DNA of 64,000 nt from Gordonia araii NBRC 100433. GTDB lineage: Bacteria; Actinomycetota; Actinomycetes; Mycobacteriales; Mycobacteriaceae. The notes beneath the pieces are model-generated. The model did no database searches and was not told where the DNA came from. It saw nothing but the letters and a program-made list of their open reading frames with translations. The DNA lies in NCBI RefSeq assembly GCF_000241265.1, contig NZ_BAEE01000064.1, forward strand, positions 62,001-126,000. Reading direction: 5' to 3'. Positions 32,429 to 41,434 of the stretch are shown here, in pieces. The position numbers and the translations under genes are program-made. Numbering within the stretch: the stretch's first letter is position 1; each line of letters begins with the position of its first letter.

Positions 32429-33181
32429 TCAGTCCTCGAGCTGGGCGAGGACCTCGTCGGATACGTCGACGTTGCTGTAGACGTTCTGGACGTCGTCGGA
32501 ATCCTCGAGCGCGTCGATCAGCTTGAACACCTTGCGCGCGCCGTCCGCGTCGACCGGCACCTCCACCGATGCGCGGAAGTCGGCCTCGGCCGAGTCGTAG
32601 TCGATGCCCGCCTCCTGCAGGGCGGTGCGGACCGCCACCAGGTCCGTCGGTTCGCTGACCACTTCGAAGCTCTCGCCGAGATCGTTGACCTCTTCGGCGC
32701 CGGCGTCGAGGACCGCCATCAGGATGTCGTCCTCGCTCTGTCCACTCTTCTCCAGCGTGACGACGCCCTTGCGGGTGAACAGGTAGGCCACCGAGCCGGG
32801 GTCGGCCATGTTGCCGCCGTTGCGGGTCATCGCGGTGCGCACCTCGCCGGCCGCGCGATTGCGGTTGTCGGTGAGGCACTCGATCAGCAACGCGACACCG
32901 TTGGGTCCGTAGCCCTCGTAGGTGATGTTCTGCCAGTCCGCGCCGCCGGCCTCTTCACCCGCTCCGCGCTTGCGGGCGCGCTCGATGTTGTCGTTGGGCA
33001 CCGACGACTTCTTGGCCTTCTGGATGGCGTCGTAGAGCGTCGGGTTTCCCGCCGGGTCACCACCGCCCGTCCGCGCGGCGACCTCGATGTTCTTGATCAG
33101 CTTGGCGAACATCTTGCCGCGCTTGGCATCGATGACAGCCTTCTTGTGTTTGGTGGTCGCCCATTTGGAGTGTCCGCTCAT
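32429..33181 (-). CDS. YebC/PmpR family protein
   Basis: A 250-residue protein of the TACO1/YebC family. Members have been described as DNA-binding regulators and, in some bacteria, as factors that relieve ribosome stalling. Landmarks are [21 protein letters not shown] at the N-terminus, the linker [24 protein letters not shown] and [16 protein letters not shown]. An acidic C-terminal end is usual. It is transcribed after pdxT and before ruvC, as in Rv2603c. The upstream gap carries 22-bp repeats. Confidence 0.92.
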   Translation of the reverse strand: MSGHSKWATTKHKKAVIDAKRGKMFAKLIKNIEVAARTGGGDPAGNPTLYDAIQKAKKSSVPNDNIERARKRGAGEEAGGADWQNITYEGYGPNGVALLIECLTDNRNRAAGEVRTAMTRNGGNMADPGSVAYLFTRKGVVTLEKSGQSEDDILMAVLDAGAEEVNDLGESFEVVSEPTDLVAVRTALQEAGIDYDSAEADFRASVEVPVDADGARKVFKLIDALEDSDDVQNVYSNVDVSDEVLAQLED

Positions 33182-33219
33182 GACCGGTCAGTTTACCGGG
33201 CGCCGGGCGCGCGGCGAGC

Positions 33220-33302
33220 GTGCCCACTCGGTGCAGGTGGGGTGCCCACTCGGCGGGGTTGAGGTGCCCACTCGGCGAGCGGGCCAGAATGCTGCCCACC
33301 GA
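33220..33302. repeat. Short array of the 22-bp repeat family
   Basis: The 12-nt core GTGCCCACTCGG occurs at 33220, 33242 and 33264, exactly 22 bp apart; a degraded fourth copy (CTGCCCACCGAG) follows about 33291. The array fills the 127-bp gap between the pdxT stop and the yebC start. The same core and period are found at 55601-55966. Confidence 0.85.
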
Positions 33303-33308
33303 GCGCGA

Positions 33309-33935
33309 CTAGCGTCGCACCAGATCGACGAAGTACTCGTGCACCCGCAGGTCGCCGGTGACCTCGGGATGGAACGATGTCGCGACCACCGAGCCTTGCG
33401 CCACGGCGACGACCCGCCCGTCCGCGCGCGGATCGGCTGCCGCGCCGGGGGGCACCGTGGCCAGTACGGTCACCCCGTCGCCGACCTCCTCCACCCACGG
33501 CGCCCGGATGAAGACCCCGCGCACCGGGGCCGCACCGGGTGCGTCGGTGATTCCCGCGAACTCGAGGTCGGCCTCGAAGGACTCGACCTGACGGCCGAAG
33601 GCGTTGCGACGCACGGTGATGTCGAGGGCGTCGAGGTGCCGCGCGTCCGGCCTGGTGTCGAGGATGCGGTTGGCGAGCATGATCATCCCGGCGCAGGATC
33701 CGTACGCCGGAAGGCCCTGCGCGAGCGCTTCGCGCAGCGGATCGAAGAGTTCGAAGACGTCGAGAAGCTTCGAGATGGTGGTCGACTCGCCTCCCGGGAG
33801 CACGATCCCGTCGAGCCCGTCGAGTTCGGCGGTCCGGCGCACCGGCCGGGGGCGGGCGCCGACCGCGGTGAGTGCCGCGGCGTGTTCGCGCACGTCGCCC
33901 TGGACGGCGAGCACACCGATCGTCGGTGCGCTCAC
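33309..33935 (-). CDS. pdxT: Pyridoxal 5'-phosphate synthase glutaminase subunit PdxT
   Basis: PdxT releases ammonia from glutamine and channels it to PdxS for PLP synthesis. The 208-residue class I glutaminase has the oxyanion strand LPGGEST, the nucleophile Cys in YGSCAGMI, and the His/Glu pair in [12 protein letters not shown] 33935 overlaps the tesB stop (GTGA). Its partner pdxS lies 3.2 kb upstream, with four genes between. Confidence 0.96.
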   Translation of the reverse strand: MSAPTIGVLAVQGDVREHAAALTAVGARPRPVRRTAELDGLDGIVLPGGESTTISKLLDVFELFDPLREALAQGLPAYGSCAGMIMLANRILDTRPDARHLDALDITVRRNAFGRQVESFEADLEFAGITDAPGAAPVRGVFIRAPWVEEVGDGVTVLATVPPGAAADPRADGRVVAVAQGSVVATSFHPEVTGDLRVHEYFVDLVRR

Positions 33936-34792
33936 GATTCGTCGCCGCGCATGGGGATGCCCTGCACGTCCGGGTCGGAGATGATCCGCGCGAGGCCCTC
34001 CTGGGTCACCGCGGCCACCATCCTCCCCTGCTGGTCGAACAACCGCCCCTGGGTGAGCGCGCGGCCGTGGCCGGCCGATGGGGACGTCTGGTCGTAGAGC
34101 AGCCACTCGTCGGCGCGGAAGGGGCGCAGGAACCACATGGCGTGGTCGAGTGAAGCCGATTGGACCCGTTCGTCGCGGTGGATAGACGAGGCCGAACCGA
34201 GCAGCGTCATGTCGCTCATGTAGGCCAGCACGCAGACGTGCGACACGTGATCGTCGGGGAGCCGATGCCGGTAGCGGAACCAGACCCGCTGTTGCGCTGC
34301 GATGTACTCGGACAGCTTCAACTGGTCGCGCGGAACGATCCGGATGTCGAAGTTGTCCCACTCGGCGAAGAGTTTGCGGTCGGATTCGGAGGCTGCCTCG
34401 CGCCGGTCCGCCAGATCGTCGGGCCCGACGACCGGCGGCATCCGGTCCTGGTGCTCGATCCCGGCGTCGCTGCCCACGTGGAACGAGGCCGACATCGAGA
34501 AGATCGCCTCGCCGTTCTGGACCCCGGTCACGCGCCGGGTGACGAACGACCGTCCGTCGCGGATGCGGTCGACGAGAAAGACCGTCGGCATATCCGGGTT
34601 GCCCGGCCGCAGAAAATACCCGTGCAGCGAGTGAACCCCATACTCGGCGGGCACCGTCCTGGTAGCCGACACCAGCGCCTGGCCGGCCACCTGCCCGCCG
34701 AAAGTGCGGCGCAGCACGCTCGGGTACGACGGTCCTCGGTAGATGTCGGTCTCGATCTGCTCTACGCGCAAGATCTCGTCGATGGTCGGCAT
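33932..34792 (-). CDS. tesB: Acyl-CoA thioesterase II
   Basis: TesB hydrolyses medium- and long-chain acyl-CoA. The 286-residue protein has a double hotdog fold, with [17 protein letters not shown] and [29 protein letters not shown] in the first half and [22 protein letters not shown] and [22 protein letters not shown] in the second; the last contains the usual Asp and Gln/Thr active-site positions. Coupled to pdxT (GTGA), as in Rv2605c-Rv2604c. Confidence 0.93.
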   Translation of the reverse strand: MPTIDEILRVEQIETDIYRGPSYPSVLRRTFGGQVAGQALVSATRTVPAEYGVHSLHGYFLRPGNPDMPTVFLVDRIRDGRSFVTRRVTGVQNGEAIFSMSASFHVGSDAGIEHQDRMPPVVGPDDLADRREAASESDRKLFAEWDNFDIRIVPRDQLKLSEYIAAQQRVWFRYRHRLPDDHVSHVCVLAYMSDMTLLGSASSIHRDERVQSASLDHAMWFLRPFRADEWLLYDQTSPSAGHGRALTQGRLFDQQGRMVAAVTQEGLARIISDPDVQGIPMRGDES

Positions 34793-34821
34793 GAATTCGA
34801 TTATCGCCGATCGCCCAACGT

Positions 34822-34863
34822 CAACCGGCGGCCTCCCCCACGTTGGGAGGAGACCGCCGGTTG
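34822..34863. terminator. Hairpin after the LuxR-type gene
   Basis: CAACCGGCGG and CCGCCGGTTG are perfect 10-nt arms; CTCCC/GGGAG continue the pairing inside. The hairpin lies in the 88-bp gap after the LuxR-type stop and before tesB. A competing CCAACGT/ACGTTGG pair overlaps it. A terminator separating the regulator from tesB is the simplest reading. Confidence 0.6.
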
Positions 34864-34880
34864 TTCCCCGGGGCGGCTTT

Positions 34881-35414
34881 CTAGAGTTCTTCGAGCGAAA
34901 TCAGCTCGTCCTGGACGGCGCGGGCGACCAGTCCGGCTTTGGTCGGTGCCGGCCGGCCCAGGTCCGCGTACTTCGCGCGGATCCGGGTCAGGTGGGTGTT
35001 CACCGTGCCCAACGAGATGCCGAGATCCGCCGCGACGGCCGGCTTGGAGTCGAGCAGCAGCCACGTCCGCAGCACCTCGACCTCACGAGCGGTCAGCGAG
35101 GGGCGCGGCAGCTCCAGGTCGGCGGACTCGCCCAGGCGGGCGGTTTCGGCCTCGATCACATCGGCCTCGACGGTCTGCGGCCGCTCGAAGATGACGACAC
35201 CGCCGGGGAGACGGCCGATCGGCCGGGCGGCGAACTCGAGGTCGGCGGTCGCGCGGTGCTGGCCGGGCACGGCCATGCGGCGCGCGGCGAGATTGGCGAG
35301 CGCCTCCTGGCGGCGCCGGGCGGATTCGGCCGCGCGGCGGCGTGCGGCCTCTTCGACTCTGCGAGCCTCCTCCTGCGCGCGGTACTGCGGGTTCCACGGG
35401 GCGGTTGCAGTCAT
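34881..35414 (-). CDS. Stand-alone LuxR-type DNA-binding regulator
   Basis: A 177-residue protein without a receiver or sensor domain. Residues 11-47 are a charged, Arg/Glu/Ala-rich helix that could be a coiled coil. Residues 106-172 form a LuxR/GerE helix-turn-helix: SLTAREVEVLR, then AADLGISLGTVNTHLTRIRAKY as the turn and recognition helix. ATG 35414 has AGGAG 6 nt upstream. It sits beside an FHA and a PP2C gene and may report their signalling, but no target is visible. The upstream 123-bp gap has a TANNNT-type -10 (TACGGT) and a CATACCGTATG palindrome at 35511-35521. Confidence 0.8.
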   Translation of the reverse strand: MTATAPWNPQYRAQEEARRVEEAARRRAAESARRRQEALANLAARRMAVPGQHRATADLEFAARPIGRLPGGVVIFERPQTVEADVIEAETARLGESADLELPRPSLTAREVEVLRTWLLLDSKPAVAADLGISLGTVNTHLTRIRAKYADLGRPAPTKAGLVARAVQDELISLEEL

Positions 35415-35537
35415 CGTCAACTCCTGTCTCGTGTGACTCACGAGGTTGTCTCGCGGTGTTGACAATGACCGTATGGCCGATCGGGCAATCGGGAAATGGG
35501 GAGAACTACCCATACCGTATGCGCAGGTCAGCGCAAT

Positions 35538-36272
35538 TTAGCTGCCGTCGTGCTGTTGCTTGTTGCGCTCGGCTTCCGCATCGAGCAGCGGCAGGTCGGC
35601 CCGGGAGACGATTTGGGAGGCGAGCGCGAACTCGACGAGGCGGGCCCGACGGTTGGTGGCGAGCTTGCCACCGCCCGCACGCATGCCGGGCACACCCATC
35701 TGGTCGAGTTTGTCGCAGACGTTGTCGAGCTTGCGGTTGAACTTGGTCAACGACCACCCCAGCCGGGCGGCCGCTTGGGCGGAGGACGGGATCGCGCTCG
35801 TCCCACTCCCCTCGCGACGGAGGATCTGTTCGGCCAGGACGACGATCAGCAGGCGCTGGCTCTCGGTCAGCGTCGGCACGCCAACGGTGGTGTCGCCGGT
35901 CTGGGTGGCATCGGTGACCGTGGCGGCCGCCTCGCCGGGCGACGCGTGGATCTCGAACTCGTAGGTGGTGGGGCCGGCGGTGAAGACGACGACGCTGCGT
36001 CCGAAGACGAGCGGCAGCGTCGCCCCGGGGGCGATCTGCCCGGAGAAGCCGGCCTCGGGGGCGACGACCTTGGCCGAGAGATGCGATCCGACGTTCGACA
36101 GGTACCAGAGGTCGCGAGCGCCGCGATGGATCAGCAGAAAACGGCGATGCAGGAAGAGATTGTCGTCGAGGGCGAGGTCGCCTTCCCGCCCGACGGTGAA
36201 ACGGTCGGTGGGATCGATGTCGAACCGCTCGCCGCAGTATTCGACATACAGGTCGGCCGACGAATCAGGCAT
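35538..36272 (-). CDS. FHA-like domain protein with C-terminal helix-turn-helix
   Basis: A 244-residue cytoplasmic protein. Residues 1-115 are FHA-like: the GR pair is kept (FTVGRE, 28-29) and an Asn is kept (SNVGS, 60), but the SRxH phosphothreonine motif reads HRRF (42-45), so the Ser and His are missing. Residues 134-225 look helical, with SSAQAAARLGWSLTKFNRKLDNVCDKL as a possible winged helix. The FHA start overlaps the PP2C gene end by 8 bp, so the two are made together. An FHA-DNA-binding adaptor is my inference; phosphopeptide binding is not assured. Confidence 0.72.
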   Translation of the reverse strand: MPDSSADLYVEYCGERFDIDPTDRFTVGREGDLALDDNLFLHRRFLLIHRGARDLWYLSNVGSHLSAKVVAPEAGFSGQIAPGATLPLVFGRSVVVFTAGPTTYEFEIHASPGEAAATVTDATQTGDTTVGVPTLTESQRLLIVVLAEQILRREGSGTSAIPSSAQAAARLGWSLTKFNRKLDNVCDKLDQMGVPGMRAGGGKLATNRRARLVEFALASQIVSRADLPLLDAEAERNKQQHDGS

Positions 36273-37131
36273 CGTCCTGGTCGGCCGGCTCGGCGTCAGA
36301 GTCGTCGTCGGTCGCCGCTTCGTCGTCGACCCCGGCTCCCGAGCCGACCCGCACGACGACGACCGTCACGTTGTCGTGGGCTCCGAGCGCGAGCGCCCCC
36401 TCCACCAGCGCGTCGGCGGCGTCCTGCGCGCTGTCGGTGTCGGCGAGGATCGCGGCGATCTCGGCGTCGGGCAGCTCGCCGGTGAGACCGTCCGAGCAGA
36501 GCATCAGCTGATCACCCGGCTGTGTCTCGAAAGCGAAGTAGTCGGCCCGCGGCGTCACCATCCCGGCGCCCAGGGCCCGCGTGATCACGTTGCGGCGGGG
36601 ATCGACCCGTGCTTCCTCCGCGGTCATCATCCCGGCATCGACGAATTCCTGGACCTGGGAATGGTCGACTGTCACCTGCTCGAGCACGCCGTCGCGCACA
36701 CAGTAGGTCCGGGAATCGCCGATGTTGAACACCAGCCAGTGCGGGGCGTCCTCGTGGTTCACCAGCACGGCGCCGGTGGCCGTCGTCCCGGCACGGCGCT
36801 CGCTGGAGGTATCGATCTCACTGATCTCGTCCTGCGCCTGAGCGAGCAGGCGGTCGATCTCGTCACGGGTTTCGTCCTGGCCGCCGCCGACGGCGATGTG
36901 CGCGAGGACGTCGAGTGCCTTCGCGCTGGCGACCTCGCCGCAGTCGTGCCCGCCCATTCCGTCGGCGAGCAGGAACAGGCCCGGCCGGACCAGTGCCGCA
37001 TCCTCGTTCGCCTCGCGAACGCTGCCGACGTTGCAGGCCGCCGCCCACTCCAGGCGCAGACTGTCGACGTCGTCGTGGCCGGCGGCCACATCGTCGCGGA
37101 CGATCCCCGGTGCTCCCACCTGGGGTATCAC
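36265..37131 (-). CDS. PP2C-family serine/threonine phosphatase
   Basis: A soluble 288-residue Mn/Mg-dependent phosphatase. The metal motifs are complete: [11 protein letters not shown] (residues 38-48), [12 protein letters not shown] (55-66), [27 protein letters not shown] and [11 protein letters not shown]. The tail from about 265 is very acidic ([19 protein letters not shown]). It probably opposes Ser/Thr protein kinases, but none is in the window. Its start overlaps the pdxS stop (ATGA) and its end overlaps the FHA gene. Confidence 0.92.
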   Translation of the reverse strand: MIPQVGAPGIVRDDVAAGHDDVDSLRLEWAAACNVGSVREANEDAALVRPGLFLLADGMGGHDCGEVASAKALDVLAHIAVGGGQDETRDEIDRLLAQAQDEISEIDTSSERRAGTTATGAVLVNHEDAPHWLVFNIGDSRTYCVRDGVLEQVTVDHSQVQEFVDAGMMTAEEARVDPRRNVITRALGAGMVTPRADYFAFETQPGDQLMLCSDGLTGELPDAEIAAILADTDSAQDAADALVEGALALGAHDNVTVVVVRVGSGAGVDDEAATDDDSDAEPADQDDA

Positions 37132-38015
37132 CAGCCCCGCTCGGCGAGCCGGTGAGGCTGGGGAATGTCGTCGACGTTGATGCCGACCATCGCCTCCCCC
37201 AGGCCGCGCGAGACCTTGGCAAGCATTCCGGGGTCGTCGTGGAAAGTGGTCGCCTTCACGATCGCGGCCGCGCGCTGCGCCGGGTTGCCGGACTTGAAGA
37301 TGCCCGACCCGACGAACACGCCCTCCGCGCCGAGCTGCATCATCATGGCAGCGTCGGCCGGGGTGGCGATGCCGCCCGCGGTGAAGAGGGTCACCGGCAG
37401 TTTCCCGGCGCGGGCGACCTCGACGACGAGTTCGTACGGTGCCTGCAGCTCCTTGGCCGCGACGTAGAGCTCGTCCTCAGGCAGCGAGGTCAGCCGGCGG
37501 ATCTCGTCGCGGATCTTGCGCATGTGGGTGGTCGCGTTGGACACGTCGCCGGTGCCCGCCTCGCCCTTCGAGCGGATCATCGCGGCACCCTCGGTGATCC
37601 GCCGCAGCGCCTCGCCGAGGTTGGTGGCACCGCAGACGAACGGCACCGTGAAGGCCCACTTGTCGATGTGGTTGGCGTAGTCGGCCGGCGTGAGCACCTC
37701 GGACTCGTCGACGTAGTCGACGCCGAGGCTCTCCAGGATCTGGGCCTCCACGAAATGACCGATCCGAGCCTTGGCCATCACCGGGATGGAGACGGCGCTG
37801 ATGATCCCGTCGATCATGTCCGGATCGCTCATCCGCGAAACGCCGCCCTGCGCGCGGATATCGGCGGGCACGCGCTCCAGCGCCATCACCGCGACGGCGC
37901 CGGCGTCCTCGGCGATCTTCGCCTGCTCCGGGGTGACGACGTCCATGATCACGCCACCCTTGAGCATTTCGGCCATGCCGCGCTTCACGCGCGCGGTGCC
38001 GACGTTCTCACTCAC
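37128..38015 (-). CDS. pdxS: Pyridoxal 5'-phosphate synthase lyase subunit PdxS
   Basis: PdxS forms PLP from ribose 5-phosphate, glyceraldehyde 3-phosphate and ammonia from PdxT. The 295-residue TIM barrel has the active-site Lys segments GGVIMDVVT and [31 protein letters not shown] (phosphate loop) and [36 protein letters not shown] start with AGGAG upstream. It heads a long leftward run but is separated from pdxT by the signalling cassette and tesB. Confidence 0.97.
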   Translation of the reverse strand: MSENVGTARVKRGMAEMLKGGVIMDVVTPEQAKIAEDAGAVAVMALERVPADIRAQGGVSRMSDPDMIDGIISAVSIPVMAKARIGHFVEAQILESLGVDYVDESEVLTPADYANHIDKWAFTVPFVCGATNLGEALRRITEGAAMIRSKGEAGTGDVSNATTHMRKIRDEIRRLTSLPEDELYVAAKELQAPYELVVEVARAGKLPVTLFTAGGIATPADAAMMMQLGAEGVFVGSGIFKSGNPAQRAAAIVKATTFHDDPGMLAKVSRGLGEAMVGINVDDIPQPHRLAERGW

Positions 38016-38126
38016 TGAATCCCACTCCTGAAAGTTCTTTCTCGCCAGTACCCGACCAGTCTAGGCCAGGCGCAGGTCACCGAGCGGTTCAGGGCGGTCA
38101 CCCCGGCCACCGCCCGGGCGGACCGT

Positions 38127-38657
38127 TCAGGCGCTCACGCGCTCGATGATCTCGAAATAGTCCGGTAGCGGCGCCCGGCCGCCGAGCCGCAGCCAGCGTA
38201 CCGGCCGCCGCAACGCCAGCGTCCGCGTATCGCGCACCGCGTCGTTGTAGAACCTGCGCGCCATCATCACCCTGGTCTGGGCGTCGGCGATCTCGGAGAT
38301 CAGCTCGGTGGGATGCGGCTCGATCCCCTTGGTGGCCGCGGCCACCTTGCCCAGCAGAATCGACATCTCGTTCTCCGGGTTCTCCCGCTCGGCGAACGGT
38401 GCAGCTTCGGCGCGGTCGGCGTCGGCGGCGAGCTCGGCGCCCATCCGCTCCAGGTCGTCCTCGCCACGCGCCCGCAGGGCCGCGGCGATCGCCCGCGCGA
38501 CAACGGCGCGACGGTCCAGCGTCGCCGTCAGCGCCTGGCGTGCCAGGTCGGTCCGCACGTGCAGCCGGTCGAGCCTATTCGCGACGCGGTAGGCCCACAG
38601 CAGAGCCAGCGCGAGCACCGCCCCGGCCACAATCAGCGTGATCGTAAACCACTCCAC
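38127..38657 (-). CDS. LemA-like single-span membrane protein
   Basis: A 176-residue protein with one N-terminal membrane helix (about 4-24) followed by a long, Ala/Arg-rich helical region with RLDRLHVRTDLARQAL, and AQTRVMMARRFYNDAVRDTRTL, which resembles LemA-family sequences. As I recall, the M. tuberculosis counterpart (Rv2609c) carries an extra NUDIX domain after this part; here the gene stops without one. GTG 38657 has GAGGAG 7 nt before it. It follows pimA after 13 bp. The function is unknown. Confidence 0.65.
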   Translation of the reverse strand: MEWFTITLIVAGAVLALALLWAYRVANRLDRLHVRTDLARQALTATLDRRAVVARAIAAALRARGEDDLERMGAELAADADRAEAAPFAERENPENEMSILLGKVAAATKGIEPHPTELISEIADAQTRVMMARRFYNDAVRDTRTLALRRPVRWLRLGGRAPLPDYFEIIERVSA

Positions 38658-38670
38658 CGCGTCACTCCTC

Positions 38671-39795
38671 TCAGTCGGCGAGGACGACCGGACCGGATGC
38701 CACCGTGACCGTCTCGTAGACCCGCATGATCTCGTCGGCGACCCGCGACCAGTCGTAGCGCCACGCGTGTTCCGCCCCGATGCGCACCTGCTCGGCGCGC
38801 GCTTCGTCGTCCGACAGCAGTTCGATGACGCCGGTTGCCAGATCCTCGGCCGAGCCGACCTCCACGAGCCGCCCGGCGCGTCCGTTGTCCAGGACACGGC
38901 GAAACGCGTTGAGATCGCTCGCGATGACGGCCGCACCCGCGGCCATCGCCTCGACCAGCACGATGCCGAAACTCTCGCCGCCGAGATTCGGTGCGCAGTA
39001 CACGTCCGCCGACCTCAGGGCCCGCGCCTTGGTCGCGTCGTCGACCAGCCCGAGGAAGACCAGGTGATCGGCGAGGTCGCCGGCCCGGCGCCGCAGGGCC
39101 GCCTCGTTTCCGCCTCCGACGATCAGCACGGTGACGTCGGGGAACGCCTCGACGATCGCCGGCAGCGCCCGCATCAGGATGTCGACCCCTTTGCGGGGTT
39201 CGCCGTAGCGGCCGAGGAACAGGACGGTCCGCCCGGGGCGCGGATACCCGTCGAGCGGCTGGGCCTCCGCGAAGAACGGTACGTCGATGCCGTTCGGAAT
39301 CTCCACGGCGTCGGAGCCGAGCGACTCCATCTGCCAGCGACGCGCGAGCTCGGAGACGGCGATCTTGCCTTTGATGCGTTCGTGGTAGGGCCGCAACACG
39401 CCCTGGAAGATGCTCAGCACCAACGATTTCGTCGTCGACGTGTGGAAGGTCGTGACGATGGGTCCGTCGGCGACCATCAGCGAAAGCATGGAGATCGACG
39501 GCGCGTTGGGCTCGTGCACGTGCAAGACGTCGAACCGGCCGGCGGTGAGCCATCTGCGCATCTCGCGGTAGGCGTGCGGCGAGAAGGTGACGCGTGAGAC
39601 GGACCCGTTGTACGGGATGGCCAGCGCCGAACCGGCGGAGACGACGTAGTCGGGCAGTTCGACGCCGTCGCCGGCCGGCGCGAGGACGCTCACCTCGTGG
39701 CCGCGCTCGATGAACACCTGCGCCAGCTCGACGACGTGCGCCTGCACACCGCCCGGGACGTCGAAGGAGTACGGGCACACCATGCCGATTCTCAT
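38671..39795 (-). CDS. pimA: Phosphatidyl-myo-inositol mannosyltransferase PimA
   Basis: PimA adds the first mannose from GDP-mannose to phosphatidylinositol on the cytoplasmic face of the membrane. The 374-residue GT4 (GT-B) enzyme begins MRIGMVCPYSFDVPGGVQ with the Gly-rich loop and has the catalytic His in FHTSTTKS, LGRYGEPRKGVDIL at the nucleotide site and the E-x7-E motif in GGESFGIVLVEAMAAG. ATG 39795 overlaps the acyltransferase stop (ATGA). It lies in the conserved PIM operon. Confidence 0.95.
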   Translation of the reverse strand: MRIGMVCPYSFDVPGGVQAHVVELAQVFIERGHEVSVLAPAGDGVELPDYVVSAGSALAIPYNGSVSRVTFSPHAYREMRRWLTAGRFDVLHVHEPNAPSISMLSLMVADGPIVTTFHTSTTKSLVLSIFQGVLRPYHERIKGKIAVSELARRWQMESLGSDAVEIPNGIDVPFFAEAQPLDGYPRPGRTVLFLGRYGEPRKGVDILMRALPAIVEAFPDVTVLIVGGGNEAALRRRAGDLADHLVFLGLVDDATKARALRSADVYCAPNLGGESFGIVLVEAMAAGAAVIASDLNAFRRVLDNGRAGRLVEVGSAEDLATGVIELLSDDEARAEQVRIGAEHAWRYDWSRVADEIMRVYETVTVASGPVVLAD

Positions 39796-40727
39796 GCCGT
39801 TCCCTCCAGCCGCCGGCGCCGGTCCTCGCTCCAGTCGGCTTCCCACAGCGGTTGCAGCATGTGCCAATCGGCGGGGTGCGCGGCGATGTTGCGCTCGAAG
39901 ACGGTGGCCAGCGCCTGGGTGGCCGCCGCGACGCCCCCGCTGACGTCGATCTCCTCGCCACACGACGCCTGCGAGTGCGGTTCCTCGAGGAACCAGTGGT
40001 GCACCGGTATGAGAGCGGCGCCGGTTTCGATCGCCAGTTTCGCGGGACCGGCGGGCATCCGCGTCCGCTCGCCGAAGAAGGTGACCGGCACACCGTGCCG
40101 TGCCAGGTCGCGCTCCCCCAGCAGGCAGACGATCCCGCCGGCGCGCAGGCGTGCGGCCAATTCCCCGAACGGCGGCTGTTCGCCGCCTGACAGGGGAAAG
40201 ATCTCGAATCCGAGCGATTCGCGGTACTCGACGAAGCGCCGGAACAGCGACTCCGGCTTGAGGCGCTCGGCAACGGTCGACAGCGTGCCGTAGTGCTGCA
40301 CGAGCCACGCTCCGGCCATATCCCAGTTCCCGGTGTGCGGAAGAGCGAGCACGACGCCGCGGCCGCGGTCGACCGCGGCGTCGAGCCGGCCGCGGTCGGC
40401 CTCCGGCAGGAGGAAGTTCTCGGCCACGTCGGCCGGATTCATCGTCGGTAGCCGAAAGGCTTCGCACCAGTAGCGCATGTAGGAGGTCATCGCGTCGACG
40501 ACGATCTCGTCGGGGACCTGCTCCGGCGTGGTGGCCAGCACCCGGGCGAGGTTGGCGCGCAGTTGATCCGGCCCACCGCCCCGGCGCCCGATGACCGACC
40601 CGATCTGGTCGAACAATCCACGGGCGACCGGATCCGGCGCATACCGCAGGGCCGTCCAACCGGCCGCGTAGCCGACGTCGGCAACGCGCTCGATGATGCC
40701 CGAGCGCAGTTCGGCGAGGTTGACCAC
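39792..40727 (-). CDS. patA: Phosphatidylinositol mannoside acyltransferase
   Basis: This inner-leaflet enzyme acylates the mannose added by PimA, giving Ac1PIM forms. The 311-residue LPLAT-family (HtrB-like) protein has the HxxxxD motif in LALPHTGNWDMAG, the substrate region LLGERDLARHGVPVTFFGE with catalytic acidic residue, and PAGPAKLAIETGAALIPVH. The GTG start lies 4 bp after the pgsA stop and the end overlaps pimA. Confidence 0.92.
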   Translation of the reverse strand: MVNLAELRSGIIERVADVGYAAGWTALRYAPDPVARGLFDQIGSVIGRRGGGPDQLRANLARVLATTPEQVPDEIVVDAMTSYMRYWCEAFRLPTMNPADVAENFLLPEADRGRLDAAVDRGRGVVLALPHTGNWDMAGAWLVQHYGTLSTVAERLKPESLFRRFVEYRESLGFEIFPLSGGEQPPFGELAARLRAGGIVCLLGERDLARHGVPVTFFGERTRMPAGPAKLAIETGAALIPVHHWFLEEPHSQASCGEEIDVSGGVAAATQALATVFERNIAAHPADWHMLQPLWEADWSEDRRRRLEGTA

Positions 40728-40731
40728 TGTG

Positions 40732-41391
40732 CTAATCCTCGTCGGCGGCGCGCTCGGTGGCCTCGGCCGGCGCCGTCGGGATCAGGTCGCGGGCTCCCGG
40801 CGAGCGCGAGATCGACCACATGCGCTGACCGACGGTGATGACGCTGGCCACCGCGAGCACCCACATCGCGATGTGGATCGCCCACGCCAGGCCCATCCCG
40901 GTCAGTCCGGCTCCGACGAGCACGATGACCAGACGGTCGGGACGTTCGATGAGCCCGCCGTCGCCGTTGAGGCCGCTGGCTTCGGCGCGCGCCTTCGCAT
41001 ACGAGATGACCTGGGAGGTCACCAGACAGATCAGCGTGGCGGCGAAGAGCCACCGGTGGGGCTCGGTGACGATGGCCCACCAGGCCAGACCCGCGAAGAT
41101 CGCCCCGTCGGCGACCCGATCGCAGGTGGCGTCGAGCACCGCGCCCCAGCGGCTGCCGCCACCGCGTGCGCGCGCCATGGCACCGTCGAGCATGTCGAAC
41201 ATGACGAACAGCCAGATGACCAGGGTGCCGACGAACAGGTGGCCCAGCGGGAACAGGGTGAGCGCCGCGGCAACGGTGGCCGCGGTACCGATCAGCGTCA
41301 TCGCGTCCGGCGTGAGCCCGGTGCGCAACAACGCGCGACCGATCGGCAGCGTCACCTTGGAGACCGCCCCGCGGCCCTTGATGCTCAACAC
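40732..41391 (-). CDS. pgsA: Phosphatidylinositol phosphate synthase
   Basis: This CDP-alcohol phosphotransferase joins CDP-diacylglycerol and inositol 1-phosphate to give PIP, the precursor of phosphatidylinositol and PIMs. The 219-residue protein has about six membrane helices and the full signature DxxDGxxARxxxxxSxxGxxxDxxxD, seen as DMLDGAMARARGGGSRWGAV followed by LDATCDRVAD. GTG start. In mycobacteria this gene is called pgsA1 and its place, upstream of the acyltransferase, is the same. Confidence 0.93.
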   Translation of the reverse strand: MLSIKGRGAVSKVTLPIGRALLRTGLTPDAMTLIGTAATVAAALTLFPLGHLFVGTLVIWLFVMFDMLDGAMARARGGGSRWGAVLDATCDRVADGAIFAGLAWWAIVTEPHRWLFAATLICLVTSQVISYAKARAEASGLNGDGGLIERPDRLVIVLVGAGLTGMGLAWAIHIAMWVLAVASVITVGQRMWSISRSPGARDLIPTAPAEATERAADED

Positions 41392-41434
41392 CGGCTGATG
41401 CCTCCCCGCAACCGTCGGAAACCCGGCGTGCTGA

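Noticed and set aside
32429..38015. Riboswitch in front of pdxS or pdxT
   Set aside because: Gaps are too short or filled with repeats, and no known PLP-sensing RNA fits.
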